NCBI GenBank assembly: GCA_947489925.1 | Contig: CANLFK010000003.1 | Coordinates: 1 to 32,054 of the forward strand | Direction of reading: 5' to 3' | Source of the DNA: Candidatus Caenarcanales bacterium | GTDB lineage: Bacteria; Cyanobacteriota; Vampirovibrionia; Caenarcaniphilales; Caenarcanaceae | DNA length: 32,054 bases | In this document: positions 1-9,826 of the stretch, one piece after another | Position numbering within the stretch: position 1 is the first letter of the stretch | Layout: each line of letters starts with the position of its first letter | Translations under genes and position numbers: made by a program | The notes under the pieces: model-generated | What the model was told of the DNA's origin: nothing | Database searches by the model: none | What the model saw: the letters and a program-made list of their open reading frames with translations, nothing else

Positions 1-126
1 TTCTTGCAAGGCAATTAGCTCAGCTCCGTCTTGGCTAGCTTTTTCAATCATCGAAATGGTTTTATCAATATTTTCCATTCGATTGCCAGTGCAACTTTGC
101 TGAATGAGAGCGACTTTTAATTTCAT
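1..126 (-). CDS. N-carbamoylputrescine amidase-like carbon-nitrogen hydrolase, N-terminal fragment truncated by the window edge
   Basis: Reverse complement of 1-126 reads MKLKVALIQQSCTGNRMENIDKTISMIEKASQDGAELIALQE, the typical N-terminus of nitrilase-superfamily amidases (conserved Glu in LQE). ATG at 126-124. Not in the ORF track. Confidence 0.8.
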   Translation of the reverse strand, partial: MKLKVALIQQSCTGNRMENIDKTISMIEKASQDGAELIALQE

Positions 127-154
127 AGATTTTAATTGTAGGTAAGTGAATTAG

Positions 155-460
155 TTAAACTCCATACTCAAAACTTATTTGTAACTTTGCATTAGAAGCG
201 ATAGCCAAGCGATTTAATAATGATAAAGAAGGAATACGATTTAAGTCTTTTCCAGACTCTAAGCGAGCAATAACAGCTTGAGTAGTATGTGCTTTTTTTG
301 CAAGCTCTTCTTGAGTCAATCCAGCCCTTTTTCTCATTTCATAAACTTGTCGAGAAATTTGATTGAGCCTTTGTTCTGCTTCGTATAGCAAAGTGAATTC
401 AGGGTCTTTTTTTTGTTCTTCAATAATCTCATTCAAAGTAATTGGCTTCATTTGTTTCAA
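155..460 (-). CDS. higA: HigA-like XRE-family antitoxin
   Basis: 101 aa with a helix-turn-helix core (MRKRAGLTQEELAKKAHTTQAVIARLESGK). Overlaps and follows the toxin gene on the same strand. Confidence 0.85.
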   Translation of the reverse strand: MKQMKPITLNEIIEEQKKDPEFTLLYEAEQRLNQISRQVYEMRKRAGLTQEELAKKAHTTQAVIARLESGKDLNRIPSLSLLNRLAIASNAKLQISFEYGV

Positions 461-782
461 TCTCCTTTTGTCTATTAATTGCTATTTCAATTTCCTTCAT
501 GGGAGCTTTTTGTGATTGTTTTTTATAAGCGTGCAATATAACTAATTTACTTTTCCTAAGTGTTATATAGAAAAATCGATAGCCAGCCGCTTGAGTCCTG
601 ATTTTTATTTCCCAAAGCTTTCCTTCAATCTGCCTGAATTCTACTCGGGGAGTATTAAAACCAAGCTCTTCAATACTTTTCAGACATCCTAAAACTTTAG
701 CCCTATCAGAAACAGTCATTTCATCAATAAAACTTTTGATCGGACTTTTACCATTTGAGAAAGTATAAAAAAGTATTTCCAT
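429..782 (-). CDS. higB: HigB/RelE-like toxin (Gp49 family)
   Basis: 117 aa. The pattern F..IEGKLWEIKIRTQAAGYRFFYI....ILHAYKKQSQKAP is typical of Gp49/HigB toxins. Confidence 0.85.
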   Translation of the reverse strand: MEILFYTFSNGKSPIKSFIDEMTVSDRAKVLGCLKSIEELGFNTPRVEFRQIEGKLWEIKIRTQAAGYRFFYITLRKSKLVILHAYKKQSQKAPMKEIEIAINRQKEIETNEANYFE

Positions 783-901
783 TAATAATTATACCCATTT
801 GGATATAAGACAATATTAAAAAGTTTAACCTTAAAAACAAAAAAGCTCAAGGGCAAAGTATCAACGGGAGTATCCGAAGTGTTAAAGTGGCTCTGGATAA
901 A

Positions 902-2539
902 TTAATGCACAGGTTTCATGGTCGGGAATAAAATGACATCTCTGATTGATTCAGCATTTACCAATAACATAATTAAACGGTCAATTCCAATTCCAACTCC
1001 GCCAGCAGGTGGCATACCATATTCCAAAGCTTCCACAAAATCTTGATCTAAAGGATGAGCTTCTTCATTACCAGCTTGTCTTTGCTTTTGCTGCATTTCA
1101 AAAACTTGCTTTTGTATTTGTCCATCATTCAATTCAGTAAAGCCATTTGCCAATTCTCGCCCACAAACAAATAATTCAAATCGTTCTAAAGTTTGAGGAT
1201 TATTATTGATTTTGTTTTCATTAGCCTTGACTGAATGAGCAGAGCAAAAAGCCAAAGGAGAATTGTCCCTTGGATAATGAGTTACAAAGGTTGGCTGAAT
1301 TAATTTGGCTTCACATTTTTGCTCAAAAAACTCAATTAATATTTCCCCGACCGTCATTTCAGCTTTAATTTCAACTTTGGCTTCTTTGGCAAAATTAACG
1401 GTTTCGCTTAAAGTTGTTTTTTCGGGATCAATTAATTTACCAGTCATTTCATGCACCAAATCAGTCATTTTGACTTTTCGCCAACCGCCAGCAGGTTTTA
1501 AATTAATTTCATGATTTTTATAATGAATAACCGTATTTTCTAAAACTTTTTCGGCTAAATCAATAATTAAATTTTCCGTCAAGCTCATCATATCAGTATA
1601 ATCAGCAAAAGCTTGGTAAATTTCAATTGAAGTAAATTCTGGATTATGCCTTGTTGAAATTCCTTCATTACGGAAAATGCGTCCAATTTCATAAACTCGC
1701 TCAAATCCTCCAACCAATAAACGCTTTAAGTGTAATTCAGTGGCAATACGCAAATAAAGCCCCAAGTTTAAAGCATTATGATGAGTAGTAAAAGGTTTAG
1801 CCGCCGCTCCTCCCGCTTCAGTTTGCAAGACTGGCGTTTCAAATTCCAAAAAGTTTTTTTCATTTAAATAATGTCTAATTTCTGCAATAATTTTGGCTCT
1901 CTTTTTAAAAACCTCACGGCTGTCTGGATTGACCATTAAGTCTAAATATCTTTGTCTGTATTTAGTTTCTACATCGGTTAAGCCAAGTCTTCTTCTTTTG
2001 TTTTCAATAATTTCGGGTGGCGGCTGAATTGCCTTGGAAAGTAACCAGATTGTCTTGCTTTTTAAGCTTAATTCTCCTCTAGGAGTACGATATGGATTTC
2101 CTTGAACGGCAATAATGTCGCCTTTGTCAATTAATTCGAGTAAATGCTTTTCAGATTGCTGATATGAAGCTGGATTTTCTAATTCTGATTTTTCAGTAAC
2201 AATTTGAATTTTGCCATTTTCATCATAAATATCCAAAAACATACCATTATTTCGGTCACTATGAATTCGCCCAGCCACCCAAATTAAATTTTCATTTTTT
2301 TCACCAGCAGGTAAATTTTCAAATTTTTCTTTAAATTCTTGACTTAATAAACGATTTGCTTTAAATTCAGTCCACAAATGTTCTGATTGAGAGCGAGAAT
2401 TATTTTCTTCAGTTGCCTTAAAACCTTCTTCCAAATGCAAAAGATAAGGATTAATTTGAAAATTTTCGAGTAAAAACTCTTTTTTGTGTAATCGTTCTTC
2501 TCTTAATTTATATGAATCAGTTCTTTCATCTTGGCTCAT
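902..2539 (-). CDS. lysS: Lysyl-tRNA synthetase, class II
   Basis: Class II motifs: RQRYLDLMVNPDSREVFKKRAKII, FLEFETPVLQTEAGGAAAKPF, FRNEGISTRHNPEFTSIEIYQA, GIGIDRLIMLL. Confidence 0.97.
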   Translation of the reverse strand: MSQDERTDSYKLREERLHKKEFLLENFQINPYLLHLEEGFKATEENNSRSQSEHLWTEFKANRLLSQEFKEKFENLPAGEKNENLIWVAGRIHSDRNNGMFLDIYDENGKIQIVTEKSELENPASYQQSEKHLLELIDKGDIIAVQGNPYRTPRGELSLKSKTIWLLSKAIQPPPEIIENKRRRLGLTDVETKYRQRYLDLMVNPDSREVFKKRAKIIAEIRHYLNEKNFLEFETPVLQTEAGGAAAKPFTTHHNALNLGLYLRIATELHLKRLLVGGFERVYEIGRIFRNEGISTRHNPEFTSIEIYQAFADYTDMMSLTENLIIDLAEKVLENTVIHYKNHEINLKPAGGWRKVKMTDLVHEMTGKLIDPEKTTLSETVNFAKEAKVEIKAEMTVGEILIEFFEQKCEAKLIQPTFVTHYPRDNSPLAFCSAHSVKANENKINNNPQTLERFELFVCGRELANGFTELNDGQIQKQVFEMQQKQRQAGNEEAHPLDQDFVEALEYGMPPAGGVGIGIDRLIMLLVNAESIRDVILFPTMKPVH

Positions 2540-2690
2540 TTTTATTGTTTTTATTATTTACAAAGTCTAATTTATTTTATAGGACTTAGGCAAAATGAGT
2601 TAAAATAATTAAAAAATAATACAGTTTTATAATCCTTTTAATGTCTTGAAGCTTAAAAGAAGACAATATTTATTCGCTTAAATTTAATTT

Positions 2691-5600
2691 ATGTTAATTA
2701 CTGAAATTGCAATTAAAAGACCAGTCTTTGCCATTATGATTATGGTGGCTTTTGTGGTAATAGGAGCTATTTCTTATTTGGGCTTAGGAATTGAAGAAAC
2801 ACCAAATGTCGAATTTCCAATTGCGGTTGTTAATGTTACTTATCCGGGAGCTAGTCCTGAAGTAATTGAAGAAGAAGTTGTTAAAAAAATTGAAGAGGCT
2901 GTTAATCCGCTAGAAGGTGTTAAACGAATAAAATCAACTTCATATGAAGGTTTAAGTAATATTGTCATTGAATTTCAGCTCGAAAGAAATAAAGATTCAG
3001 CTATGCAAGATGTTAGAGACGCTGTTTCTCGGCTGAGAAGAATTTTGCCTGAAAATATTGAAGAACCCGTTGTCCGAAGTTATGATCCAACCGCTTTACC
3101 GATAATTTCCTTGGCTTTAACTTCTGAAACTAAAAATGTAAGTCAATTGTCTAATATGGCAAAAGAAACCTTAAAAAAAAGACTTGAAAGTTCATATGGA
3201 GTTGGTCAAGTTTCAATTATTGGAGAAGTAAATCGTCAAATTAAAATTGAATTGAATCCAGCTTTGATGAATGAAAAGAAAATTGGTATTGAAAAAGTCA
3301 TTCAAGCTGTTAGACAGTCAAATCAAGAAATACCAGTTGGCGAAATTGAAAAAGATAATATTTCTCAGCAAGTTAGAGTAAAAGGCAAAATCCTTGATCC
3401 AGCCGACTTTTCCAACATTATAATTGCAACTCGTGGTCAAATACCAATTAAATTATCTGATATTGCAACCATTAAAGATGATATCGAAGAGCCAAAATCC
3501 GCTGCCTTGCTGGATACTAAAAGAATTATTGCTTTTGATATTACAAAAATCCGTGGTGCAAACACAGTTAAAACCTCAGAAGGAATTTTAAAAAAAGTTG
3601 AAGAAATCAATAAAACTTTACCAAAAAACACCTCTCTCAAAGTCATTCGGGACAATTCAATTAGCATTAAAGATTCGGTGCATGAACTTACTTCTTCAAT
3701 GTTTATTGGAATTTTATTAACCATTTTAATTGTTTATGTTTTCCTAAACAGTTGGCGTAGTACCGTAATTACGGGTTTAACTTTACCAATTTCTTTAATA
3801 GCCTCTTTTGCGGTTATGGGTGCATTTGGCTTTACGCTTAATATTATGACTTTAATTGCTTTAAGCTTGTCAGTGGGCTTGGTAATTGATGATGCTATTG
3901 TTGTGCGGGAAAATATTGTCAGGCATGTTGATATGGGTAAAAATCATTTTCAGGCGGCTTTGGACGGCACAAAAGAAATTGGTTTGGCTGTTATGGCTAC
4001 TACTTTTACAATTGTAGCTGTTTTTATACCAATTGGCTTTATGGGAGGAATGACTGGTAAATTTTTCACCGAGTTTGGTATTACGGTCGCTTCAGCGGTT
4101 TTAGTTTCACTTTTTGTTTCTTTTACGCTTGATCCTATGTTATCGAGTATTTGGCCAGATCCACGGGGACATAATAGTTTTATTGGTAAATCTTTAGAGT
4201 CATTCAATCAGAGTTTTGACAATTTAGCAAAAGCTTATCGCAATTCGGTTTATTGGGTTTTAGAGCATCCTTTTATTACAAGTTTTATTACGCTTTTACT
4301 TTTTATTGGTAGTTGTGCTTTAGTGCCTCATCTGGGCGGTTCTTTTTTGCCAGAGCAAGATAAAGCTCAAATCCGTGTTTCGCTGAAAGCTTCCGTTAAT
4401 ATGACTTTAGATTATACAGAGCGGAAAGCCAAAGAAGCCATGAAAATTATCAAAAAGAAATATTCTAGTGAAGTTGAATTTATTTATGCTTCGGTTGGTG
4501 GAGGCTTTAGCGGTGAAGTTTCAGAGGGCAAATTATTTGTCAAACTTGTTCCTAAGCAAAAAAGAAATCGAAATCAAGCCGCTATTATGAAAGCTTTGCG
4601 TAGTGATTTAGCTCAATTGGGCGGCATTAAAGCTTTTGTTACTTCCGAAGGAAAAGGTGGCCCTGGCGGTAGTCCAATTCAAATTAGTGTTCAGGGAGCA
4701 GATAATAAATTAATTGAAAAATTATCCAAAGAAATAATGACTTTAGTCAAAGAAAGCTCTGGAGCAGTGGATATTGATACTTCATTAGAAAAAAGTAGAT
4801 TAAATTTAAATATTGATATTAATCGTCAGAAAGCGGCTGATTTGGGTTTGAATTTATCAGATATTTCTTCGGCTTTAAATTATATTTTTACAGGTGATAA
4901 GTCAAATACTTGGCAAGCCCCGAATGGTGAAGAATATGATGTTTTAATTAGATTGCCAAAAACCTTAAGAAATAGCGAAGAAATTCTAAGAAATATTCGT
5001 TTGACTTCTAGCACTGAGTCATTAATTCCTCTTAGTCAAGTGGCAAGTTTAAGTAGTGATTCAGGACCAAGTAAAATTAAACATCAAAGTCTTTTGCGTG
5101 AAATCACAATTACGGGTGATGTTGAGGGTAAATCACCAGGCGAAGTATTAAAAGTAATTAAAACTAAACTCAAACCCATTGAAGAAGGCTTGCCAGTTGG
5201 TTATAAAATTGTTTTTGGTGGAGAAGCAGAAGACCTTCAGGAAGCGGTTTTTTATGGCGTTCAAGCTTTAGTTTTGGTAGTAATTTTTATTTATTTAATT
5301 ATGGCTTCTCAGTTTAATTCATTTATTCAGCCTTTTGCGATTATGTTTACTTTGCCTTTGGCTTTGATTGGGGTTTTTATCACTTTGTTTTTAACTAAAG
5401 ACACTCTCAATTTAATGTCTATGATTGGAGTAATAACTTTGATGGGTTTAGTTACTAAAAACGGAATTTTATTAATTGACTTTGCTAATCAAAAGCGGAA
5501 AGAAGATAATATTTCACTCAAAGAAGCTTTGGCAATTGCGGGGGAAACTCGTTTAAGACCAATTATTATGACTTCTTTGGCGGCGGCTTTGGGTATTTTG

Positions 5601-5777
5601 CCTTTGGCTTTGGGCTTAGGAGCTGGCTCGGAATTAAGATCGCCTATGGCTAGAGCAATTATTGGCGGAATTATCACATCTACAATTTTAACTTTATTTG
5701 TAATTCCAGTTGTGTATAGCTTTTTGGAATATATTTGGGACTTTATTCGTAATTTTGGAAAGAAAAAGAATTTATGA
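2691..5777 (+). CDS. RND-family (AcrB/HAE1-like) efflux transporter
   Basis: 1028 aa with RND signatures: IKRPVFAIMI, LSVGLVIDDAIVVREN, MGLVTKNGILLIDFANQ, and tandem transmembrane blocks. Confidence 0.95.
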   Translation: MLITEIAIKRPVFAIMIMVAFVVIGAISYLGLGIEETPNVEFPIAVVNVTYPGASPEVIEEEVVKKIEEAVNPLEGVKRIKSTSYEGLSNIVIEFQLERNKDSAMQDVRDAVSRLRRILPENIEEPVVRSYDPTALPIISLALTSETKNVSQLSNMAKETLKKRLESSYGVGQVSIIGEVNRQIKIELNPALMNEKKIGIEKVIQAVRQSNQEIPVGEIEKDNISQQVRVKGKILDPADFSNIIIATRGQIPIKLSDIATIKDDIEEPKSAALLDTKRIIAFDITKIRGANTVKTSEGILKKVEEINKTLPKNTSLKVIRDNSISIKDSVHELTSSMFIGILLTILIVYVFLNSWRSTVITGLTLPISLIASFAVMGAFGFTLNIMTLIALSLSVGLVIDDAIVVRENIVRHVDMGKNHFQAALDGTKEIGLAVMATTFTIVAVFIPIGFMGGMTGKFFTEFGITVASAVLVSLFVSFTLDPMLSSIWPDPRGHNSFIGKSLESFNQSFDNLAKAYRNSVYWVLEHPFITSFITLLLFIGSCALVPHLGGSFLPEQDKAQIRVSLKASVNMTLDYTERKAKEAMKIIKKKYSSEVEFIYASVGGGFSGEVSEGKLFVKLVPKQKRNRNQAAIMKALRSDLAQLGGIKAFVTSEGKGGPGGSPIQISVQGADNKLIEKLSKEIMTLVKESSGAVDIDTSLEKSRLNLNIDINRQKAADLGLNLSDISSALNYIFTGDKSNTWQAPNGEEYDVLIRLPKTLRNSEEILRNIRLTSSTESLIPLSQVASLSSDSGPSKIKHQSLLREITITGDVEGKSPGEVLKVIKTKLKPIEEGLPVGYKIVFGGEAEDLQEAVFYGVQALVLVVIFIYLIMASQFNSFIQPFAIMFTLPLALIGVFITLFLTKDTLNLMSMIGVITLMGLVTKNGILLIDFANQKRKEDNISLKEALAIAGETRLRPIIMTSLAAALGILPLALGLGAGSELRSPMARAIIGGIITSTILTLFVIPVVYSFLEYIWDFIRNFGKKKNL

Positions 5778-6286
5778 ATTTTAAATATCGTATTTTGGGC
5801 ATAGACCCCGGTTTGGCTTTAATTGGTTATTCATTATTAGGTTTAAACAATAAAATAGACAAACCAGAATTAATTGAATGCGGAGTTATTAGTACTAAAG
5901 CGGGTTTACCAATATCAAAAAGATTAAATACTATTAGACAAGACTTATTAGAATTATTAAACCGTTTTCAACCGACTGCCGCTGTCATTGAATTAATTTA
6001 CTTTACTAAAAATGTCAAAACTGGAATTGCCGTTGCTCATGCCAGAGGAGTTATTCTGGAAGCTATAAATTCATTTGGATTAGAAGATATTCATGAATTT
6101 ACACCAACTCATTTAAAACAAGTTTTATTCGGTCACGGAAAAGCCAATAAAGCCCAAATTCAATTAGTTGTTTCGCAGTCATTAGGCTTGCCAGATATTA
6201 TAAAACCAGATGATGCCGCTGATGCAACTGCTTTGGCTTTGGCTTATTGTCGTGGGAGTTTTCGCTTTACTTCAGAGACTTTATGA
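5774..6286 (+). CDS. ruvC: Crossover junction endodeoxyribonuclease RuvC
   Basis: GIDPGLALIGYSLL, AVIELIYFTKN and PDDAADATALALAYC preserve the acidic catalytic residues. Start overlaps the RND stop (ATGA). Confidence 0.92.
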   Translation: MNFKYRILGIDPGLALIGYSLLGLNNKIDKPELIECGVISTKAGLPISKRLNTIRQDLLELLNRFQPTAAVIELIYFTKNVKTGIAVAHARGVILEAINSFGLEDIHEFTPTHLKQVLFGHGKANKAQIQLVVSQSLGLPDIIKPDDAADATALALAYCRGSFRFTSETL

Positions 6287-6300
6287 AATCTTATCATTTT

Positions 6301-6448
6301 TGAATCGCAGATTAACACAGATAACACTGATTTCACAGATATTTTATTTACAGTTTTTTAGCCAAAATAAAGCTTTCTCAAAGCCAAAAGACAAATCCTA
6401 AAATCTTGGGTATCCTGATTCAGACAATCTGCGTCCATCTGTGATTCA
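6301..6448. repeat. MITE-like inverted-repeat element, about 148 bp
   Basis: Left arm 6301-6322 TGAATCGCAGATTAACACAGAT. Reverse complement of right arm 6427-6448 is TGAATCACAGATGGACGCAGAT (18/22 identical). The left arm continues in short CAGAT/CTGAT repeats. Confidence 0.6.
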
Positions 6449-6468
6449 GAAATTTTAGTGCAAGATAG

Positions 6469-6777
6469 TTAATGCTGAAATGTCTTTATTAAATACTGAA
6501 TTAAATACTTAAACAAATTGAAAATTAATAAAACAGTCCCCATAATATTTAAAATATGTATAAAAGATGAAACTGCTGCAAATTTCTTTTTACCAATTAC
6601 TTTTATTAAATAGCTCTTTAGAAGAGGCGGGACTATGAAATTGAAAAAATAAAGAATAGGCGGAAGGAAAATAAAAAAAAGAATAATAAGCAAAGGATCA
6701 GAAGATGTTTTCAGCCAAAAAAGAATAAGACCTGCATAAATCAAGCTTAAGAGCGTTATTGCTAAAACTTTTCCCAT
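6469..6777 (-). CDS. Small hydrophobic membrane protein, hypothetical
   Basis: 102 aa with several hydrophobic stretches; starts 3 bp after the purL stop on the same strand. Confidence 0.6.
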   Translation of the reverse strand: MGKVLAITLLSLIYAGLILFWLKTSSDPLLIILFFIFLPPILYFFNFIVPPLLKSYLIKVIGKKKFAAVSSFIHILNIMGTVLLIFNLFKYLIQYLIKTFQH

Positions 6778-6780
6778 AAT

Positions 6781-8985
6781 TCACAAATGTCTGTCATTGG
6801 CTTCTTTCATTGTGTCAGCGGATAAATTAACTATTTCTTGATCATTATTTAACTTAACAATTAATTGCGAATTATTTATAACTTTGCCAATTTTCTCAAT
6901 TTTAAGCCTCTCAGATGATTCAAACTCAATGAATTCAGCGGCTGTAATTAAAGCCCTACTTTGTGATTCCCCAATTAAACAAGAATCTAATCTTAAGCTA
7001 AGGTCTTTATTTAAATTAATTTCCGCTCCCAAAGACTTATTAGATGAAGCCATAACTGATTCCATTAAAGTTAATAAAAGCCCATTCTCGCTTAAATCGT
7101 GAGCTGAATGAATATAATGTTTTTTTATTTGTTCGATTAAAAATTCATATAAAGCTTTTTCTTTATTCCAGTCTAGCTTTGGGCAGTCGGTTTCATTAAA
7201 GGTTTCACCAATTAGCCAAATATTATCGCCAGCATTTCTAAAACTTATTGGCGGTGAATTTTTATAATCTTCGACTACTCCGACCATTCCAATAACGGGT
7301 GTTGGCAAAATCTGCTGTCCATCGGCAAATTCATTATACAAACTAACATTTCCGCCCGTTACAGCTAATTCTAATTGTTTGCAACCTTCCGCAATGCCCT
7401 TAACACTTTCTTGCAAAAACCAAAATGACTCGGGCTTTTCAGGATTTCCAAAGTTTAAATTATTAGTTATGGCTAAAGCTTCTGCTCCAATACAAGCTAT
7501 ATTTCTGGCGGCTTCAGCTACGGCAATTTGTGCACCTAAAAAAGGATTTGATTTAACATAATTTGGATTTCCATCAACACTAATAGCCAAGCCTCGTTTT
7601 GAATATTTGCCATCTGGTTTTTTTAAACGCAATAAAGCTCCGCTTCCCATACCCGGTTTTAAAATAGTATTTAATTGTACTTCTTGGTCAAATTGTTTAT
7701 AAATCCAAGCCCTTGAACAACTATTATCAGAACTTAATATATTTAAAGCTAATTTTTCAATAATTTCTTTTTTCGGCTCTAAGTCTGGTTTTCCAAGTAT
7801 ATTAACTGTGTTTTTAGGTGCAATTGCTTCCCGCAAATAAATTGGTGCTTGATCAGTTAAAGCCTTAGGCGGAACTTCAACTACTTTTTCTCCCCGATGA
7901 TAAATAGTAACTAATTTAGTATCAGTAACTTTTCCAATCACGACAGCGGGTAAATTATACTTTTCAAAAATCTTGATTAATTCAGCTTCTTTTCCAGCCT
8001 GAGCCACCAAAAGCATTCTCTCTTGCGATTCAGAAAGCAAATATTCATGCGTCTCTAATTTGCCTCGAGTTGGTACTAAATCCAAATTAACTTCAAAACC
8101 AACTTCGCCTTTGGCACTCATTTCGGTAAAGGCACAAGTTAAGCCCGCCGCCCCCATATCCTGTGAAGCCAAAACAAAACCACTTTTAAAAGCTTCCAGA
8201 CAACTTTCAATTAATAATTTACCTAAAAAAGGATCGCCAATTTGTACGGCTGGTCTGTCTTTATTGCTTTTTTCTGTTAATCCGCTACTAGCAAATGCCG
8301 CACCACCCAAGCCATCTTTGCCAGTTTCCGACCCAACATAAATAATCGGATTACCAATACCAATTGCTCCAGACGGAATCGGATTCTCAGTTTCAAGCAA
8401 ACCAATGCACATGGCGTTTACCAATGGGTTTTCTTTATAAGTTTCATCAAAATATAATTGCCCACCAATTGTCGGAATGCCCGTACAGTTACCATAATGA
8501 CCAATTCCAGCAATTGCATTTGTCAATAAATAATAAGACTTTTCATCAGTCGGTGAACCAAAAAACAAGCTATTCAAAAAAGCAATTGGTCTTGCTCCTA
8601 AAGTCAGAATATCACGCAAAATCCCGCCCACACCAGTTGTTGCTCCCTGAAAAGGCTCAATGGCAGTTGGTCTATTGTGAGATTCAATTTTAAAGGCAAT
8701 TTTAATTCCTTCGCCAATATCAATAATTCCAGCATTTTCACCAGGCCCAGCTAATATTTTGACTTTATTACTTGTGGTTGGGAAAAGCTTTAGAAGAGGC
8801 TTTGAATTTTTGTAAGCACAATGTTCTGACCACATAGCCCCAAACATATAAATTTCATTTTCATTGGGTTCACGCTCCAACAGCTTGACAATCAGCTCAT
8901 ATTCATATAGTGATATTTTAGCTTTACTTAATATATTTCTAAGTTTGAGCTTTTCAGATTTGTCTAGCGTAGAGCTTCTATCCAT
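6781..8985 (-). CDS. purL: Phosphoribosylformylglycinamidine synthase II
   Basis: 734 aa with PurL motifs: GAMWSEHCAYKNSKPLL, GPGENAGIIDIG, ESHNRPTAIEPFQGATTGVGGILRDI, SAHDLSENGL. Confidence 0.97.
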   Translation of the reverse strand: MDRSSTLDKSEKLKLRNILSKAKISLYEYELIVKLLEREPNENEIYMFGAMWSEHCAYKNSKPLLKLFPTTSNKVKILAGPGENAGIIDIGEGIKIAFKIESHNRPTAIEPFQGATTGVGGILRDILTLGARPIAFLNSLFFGSPTDEKSYYLLTNAIAGIGHYGNCTGIPTIGGQLYFDETYKENPLVNAMCIGLLETENPIPSGAIGIGNPIIYVGSETGKDGLGGAAFASSGLTEKSNKDRPAVQIGDPFLGKLLIESCLEAFKSGFVLASQDMGAAGLTCAFTEMSAKGEVGFEVNLDLVPTRGKLETHEYLLSESQERMLLVAQAGKEAELIKIFEKYNLPAVVIGKVTDTKLVTIYHRGEKVVEVPPKALTDQAPIYLREAIAPKNTVNILGKPDLEPKKEIIEKLALNILSSDNSCSRAWIYKQFDQEVQLNTILKPGMGSGALLRLKKPDGKYSKRGLAISVDGNPNYVKSNPFLGAQIAVAEAARNIACIGAEALAITNNLNFGNPEKPESFWFLQESVKGIAEGCKQLELAVTGGNVSLYNEFADGQQILPTPVIGMVGVVEDYKNSPPISFRNAGDNIWLIGETFNETDCPKLDWNKEKALYEFLIEQIKKHYIHSAHDLSENGLLLTLMESVMASSNKSLGAEINLNKDLSLRLDSCLIGESQSRALITAAEFIEFESSERLKIEKIGKVINNSQLIVKLNNDQEIVNLSADTMKEANDRHL

Positions 8986-9358
8986 TGTTTAATTCAAGTA
9001 AATCAACATTAAAAGTTTTAATTTTTTCATAAAATTCTGGAGTGTGTCCCCAAGGCTTTTTAGTGTTCCAGAGCCAAATATGTGTCATTTCATGAAAAAT
9101 AACTTCGCTAACTTTTTGAATATTTTCTTTGGCTAATAAATGTTTAGAAAGCCTTATAACTGGCTGAAATTGTTTGTCCTGAAAAACGGTAAAATCGGCA
9201 AAACGATGATAATTTTTACCAGTTCCAATTCGGTCAGACCATTTCACACGGCTAAGTGGCACTTCATTATTAAAATGAGTGGAATTTACACGGTCGAAAA
9301 TATTATATAAAACTGATTCAGCTAAAAGATTTTGTTCAGCATTTGTTATGGCAGACAC
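8978..9358 (-). CDS. SprT-like zinc metallopeptidase
   Basis: HExxH in VIFHEMTHIWLWNTKKPWGHTPEFYEKI; size and layout typical of SprT-like proteins. Overlaps the purL start by 8 bp. Confidence 0.85.
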   Translation of the reverse strand: MSAITNAEQNLLAESVLYNIFDRVNSTHFNNEVPLSRVKWSDRIGTGKNYHRFADFTVFQDKQFQPVIRLSKHLLAKENIQKVSEVIFHEMTHIWLWNTKKPWGHTPEFYEKIKTFNVDLLELNNG

Positions 9359-9388
9359 TTATTATTTGCTCCTAAAACTTAATTGTTA

Positions 9389-9568
9389 TTATTCTGGTAA
9401 TTTAGATTGAGAGTCATCATTATTGCTTGTTTTCTGAAAAGCTTTTTTAAAATTGACTAAAGCTTCCCCTACAGATTTACCGAGTTCTGGCAATTTTTTG
9501 GGACCAAAAACGACTAATCCGATCACAAATAATATAGCCAATTCTGGTATTCCGAGATTAGGAAACAT
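9389..9568 (-). CDS. tatA: Twin-arginine translocase subunit TatA/E-like
   Basis: Reverse complement encodes MFPNLGIPELAILFVIGLVVFGPKKLPELGKSVGEALVNFKKAFQKTSNNDDSQSKLPE* (59 aa), with the FGPKKLPELGKSVGEAL hallmark. Missed by the ORF track because of its length. Confidence 0.92.
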   Translation of the reverse strand: MFPNLGIPELAILFVIGLVVFGPKKLPELGKSVGEALVNFKKAFQKTSNNDDSQSKLPE

Positions 9569-9826
9569 AAATTTGAATGATTTTGATGTTAATAAATTAG
9601 AACAAACATATTTTATAAGTGATTGTACTAATTCAATACAAATATTAGCAGTTAATATAGTTTAGATTCTCTTAAATTTTTTATATCTTTTCTTAATCTA
9701 TAATTTTATATATATTTTTTGCAGGGTGTCGAACTTTATTTATTTGCATTAAATTTTTTAAATAGTAGTTTATTAATAATTTATACAAGATTGAGTATTT
9801 TATCCTATGCTTTTAAAAGTTAAGAT

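Noticed and set aside
866-900. GGGAGTATCCGAAGTGTTAAAGTGGCTCTGGAT resembles the 5' half of a tRNA-Ser/Leu (D-arm-like CCGAAGTGTTAAA)
   Set aside because: No anticodon stem or 3' half; the lysS 3' end follows immediately. Could be a degraded remnant, but the evidence is too weak.
6210-6401. 63-aa ORF overlapping the ruvC 3' end
   Set aside because: Out-of-frame reading of ruvC and of the CAGAT-type repeat.
8060-8693. Plus-strand ORFs of 93 and 109 aa
   Set aside because: Antisense to purL. The same reasoning applies to the antisense ORFs in lysS, the RND gene, ilvB, aspS, dprA, pstC and the calpain-like gene.
9453-9665. 70-aa plus-strand ORF
   Set aside because: Antisense to the clear TatA gene; composition not protein-like.
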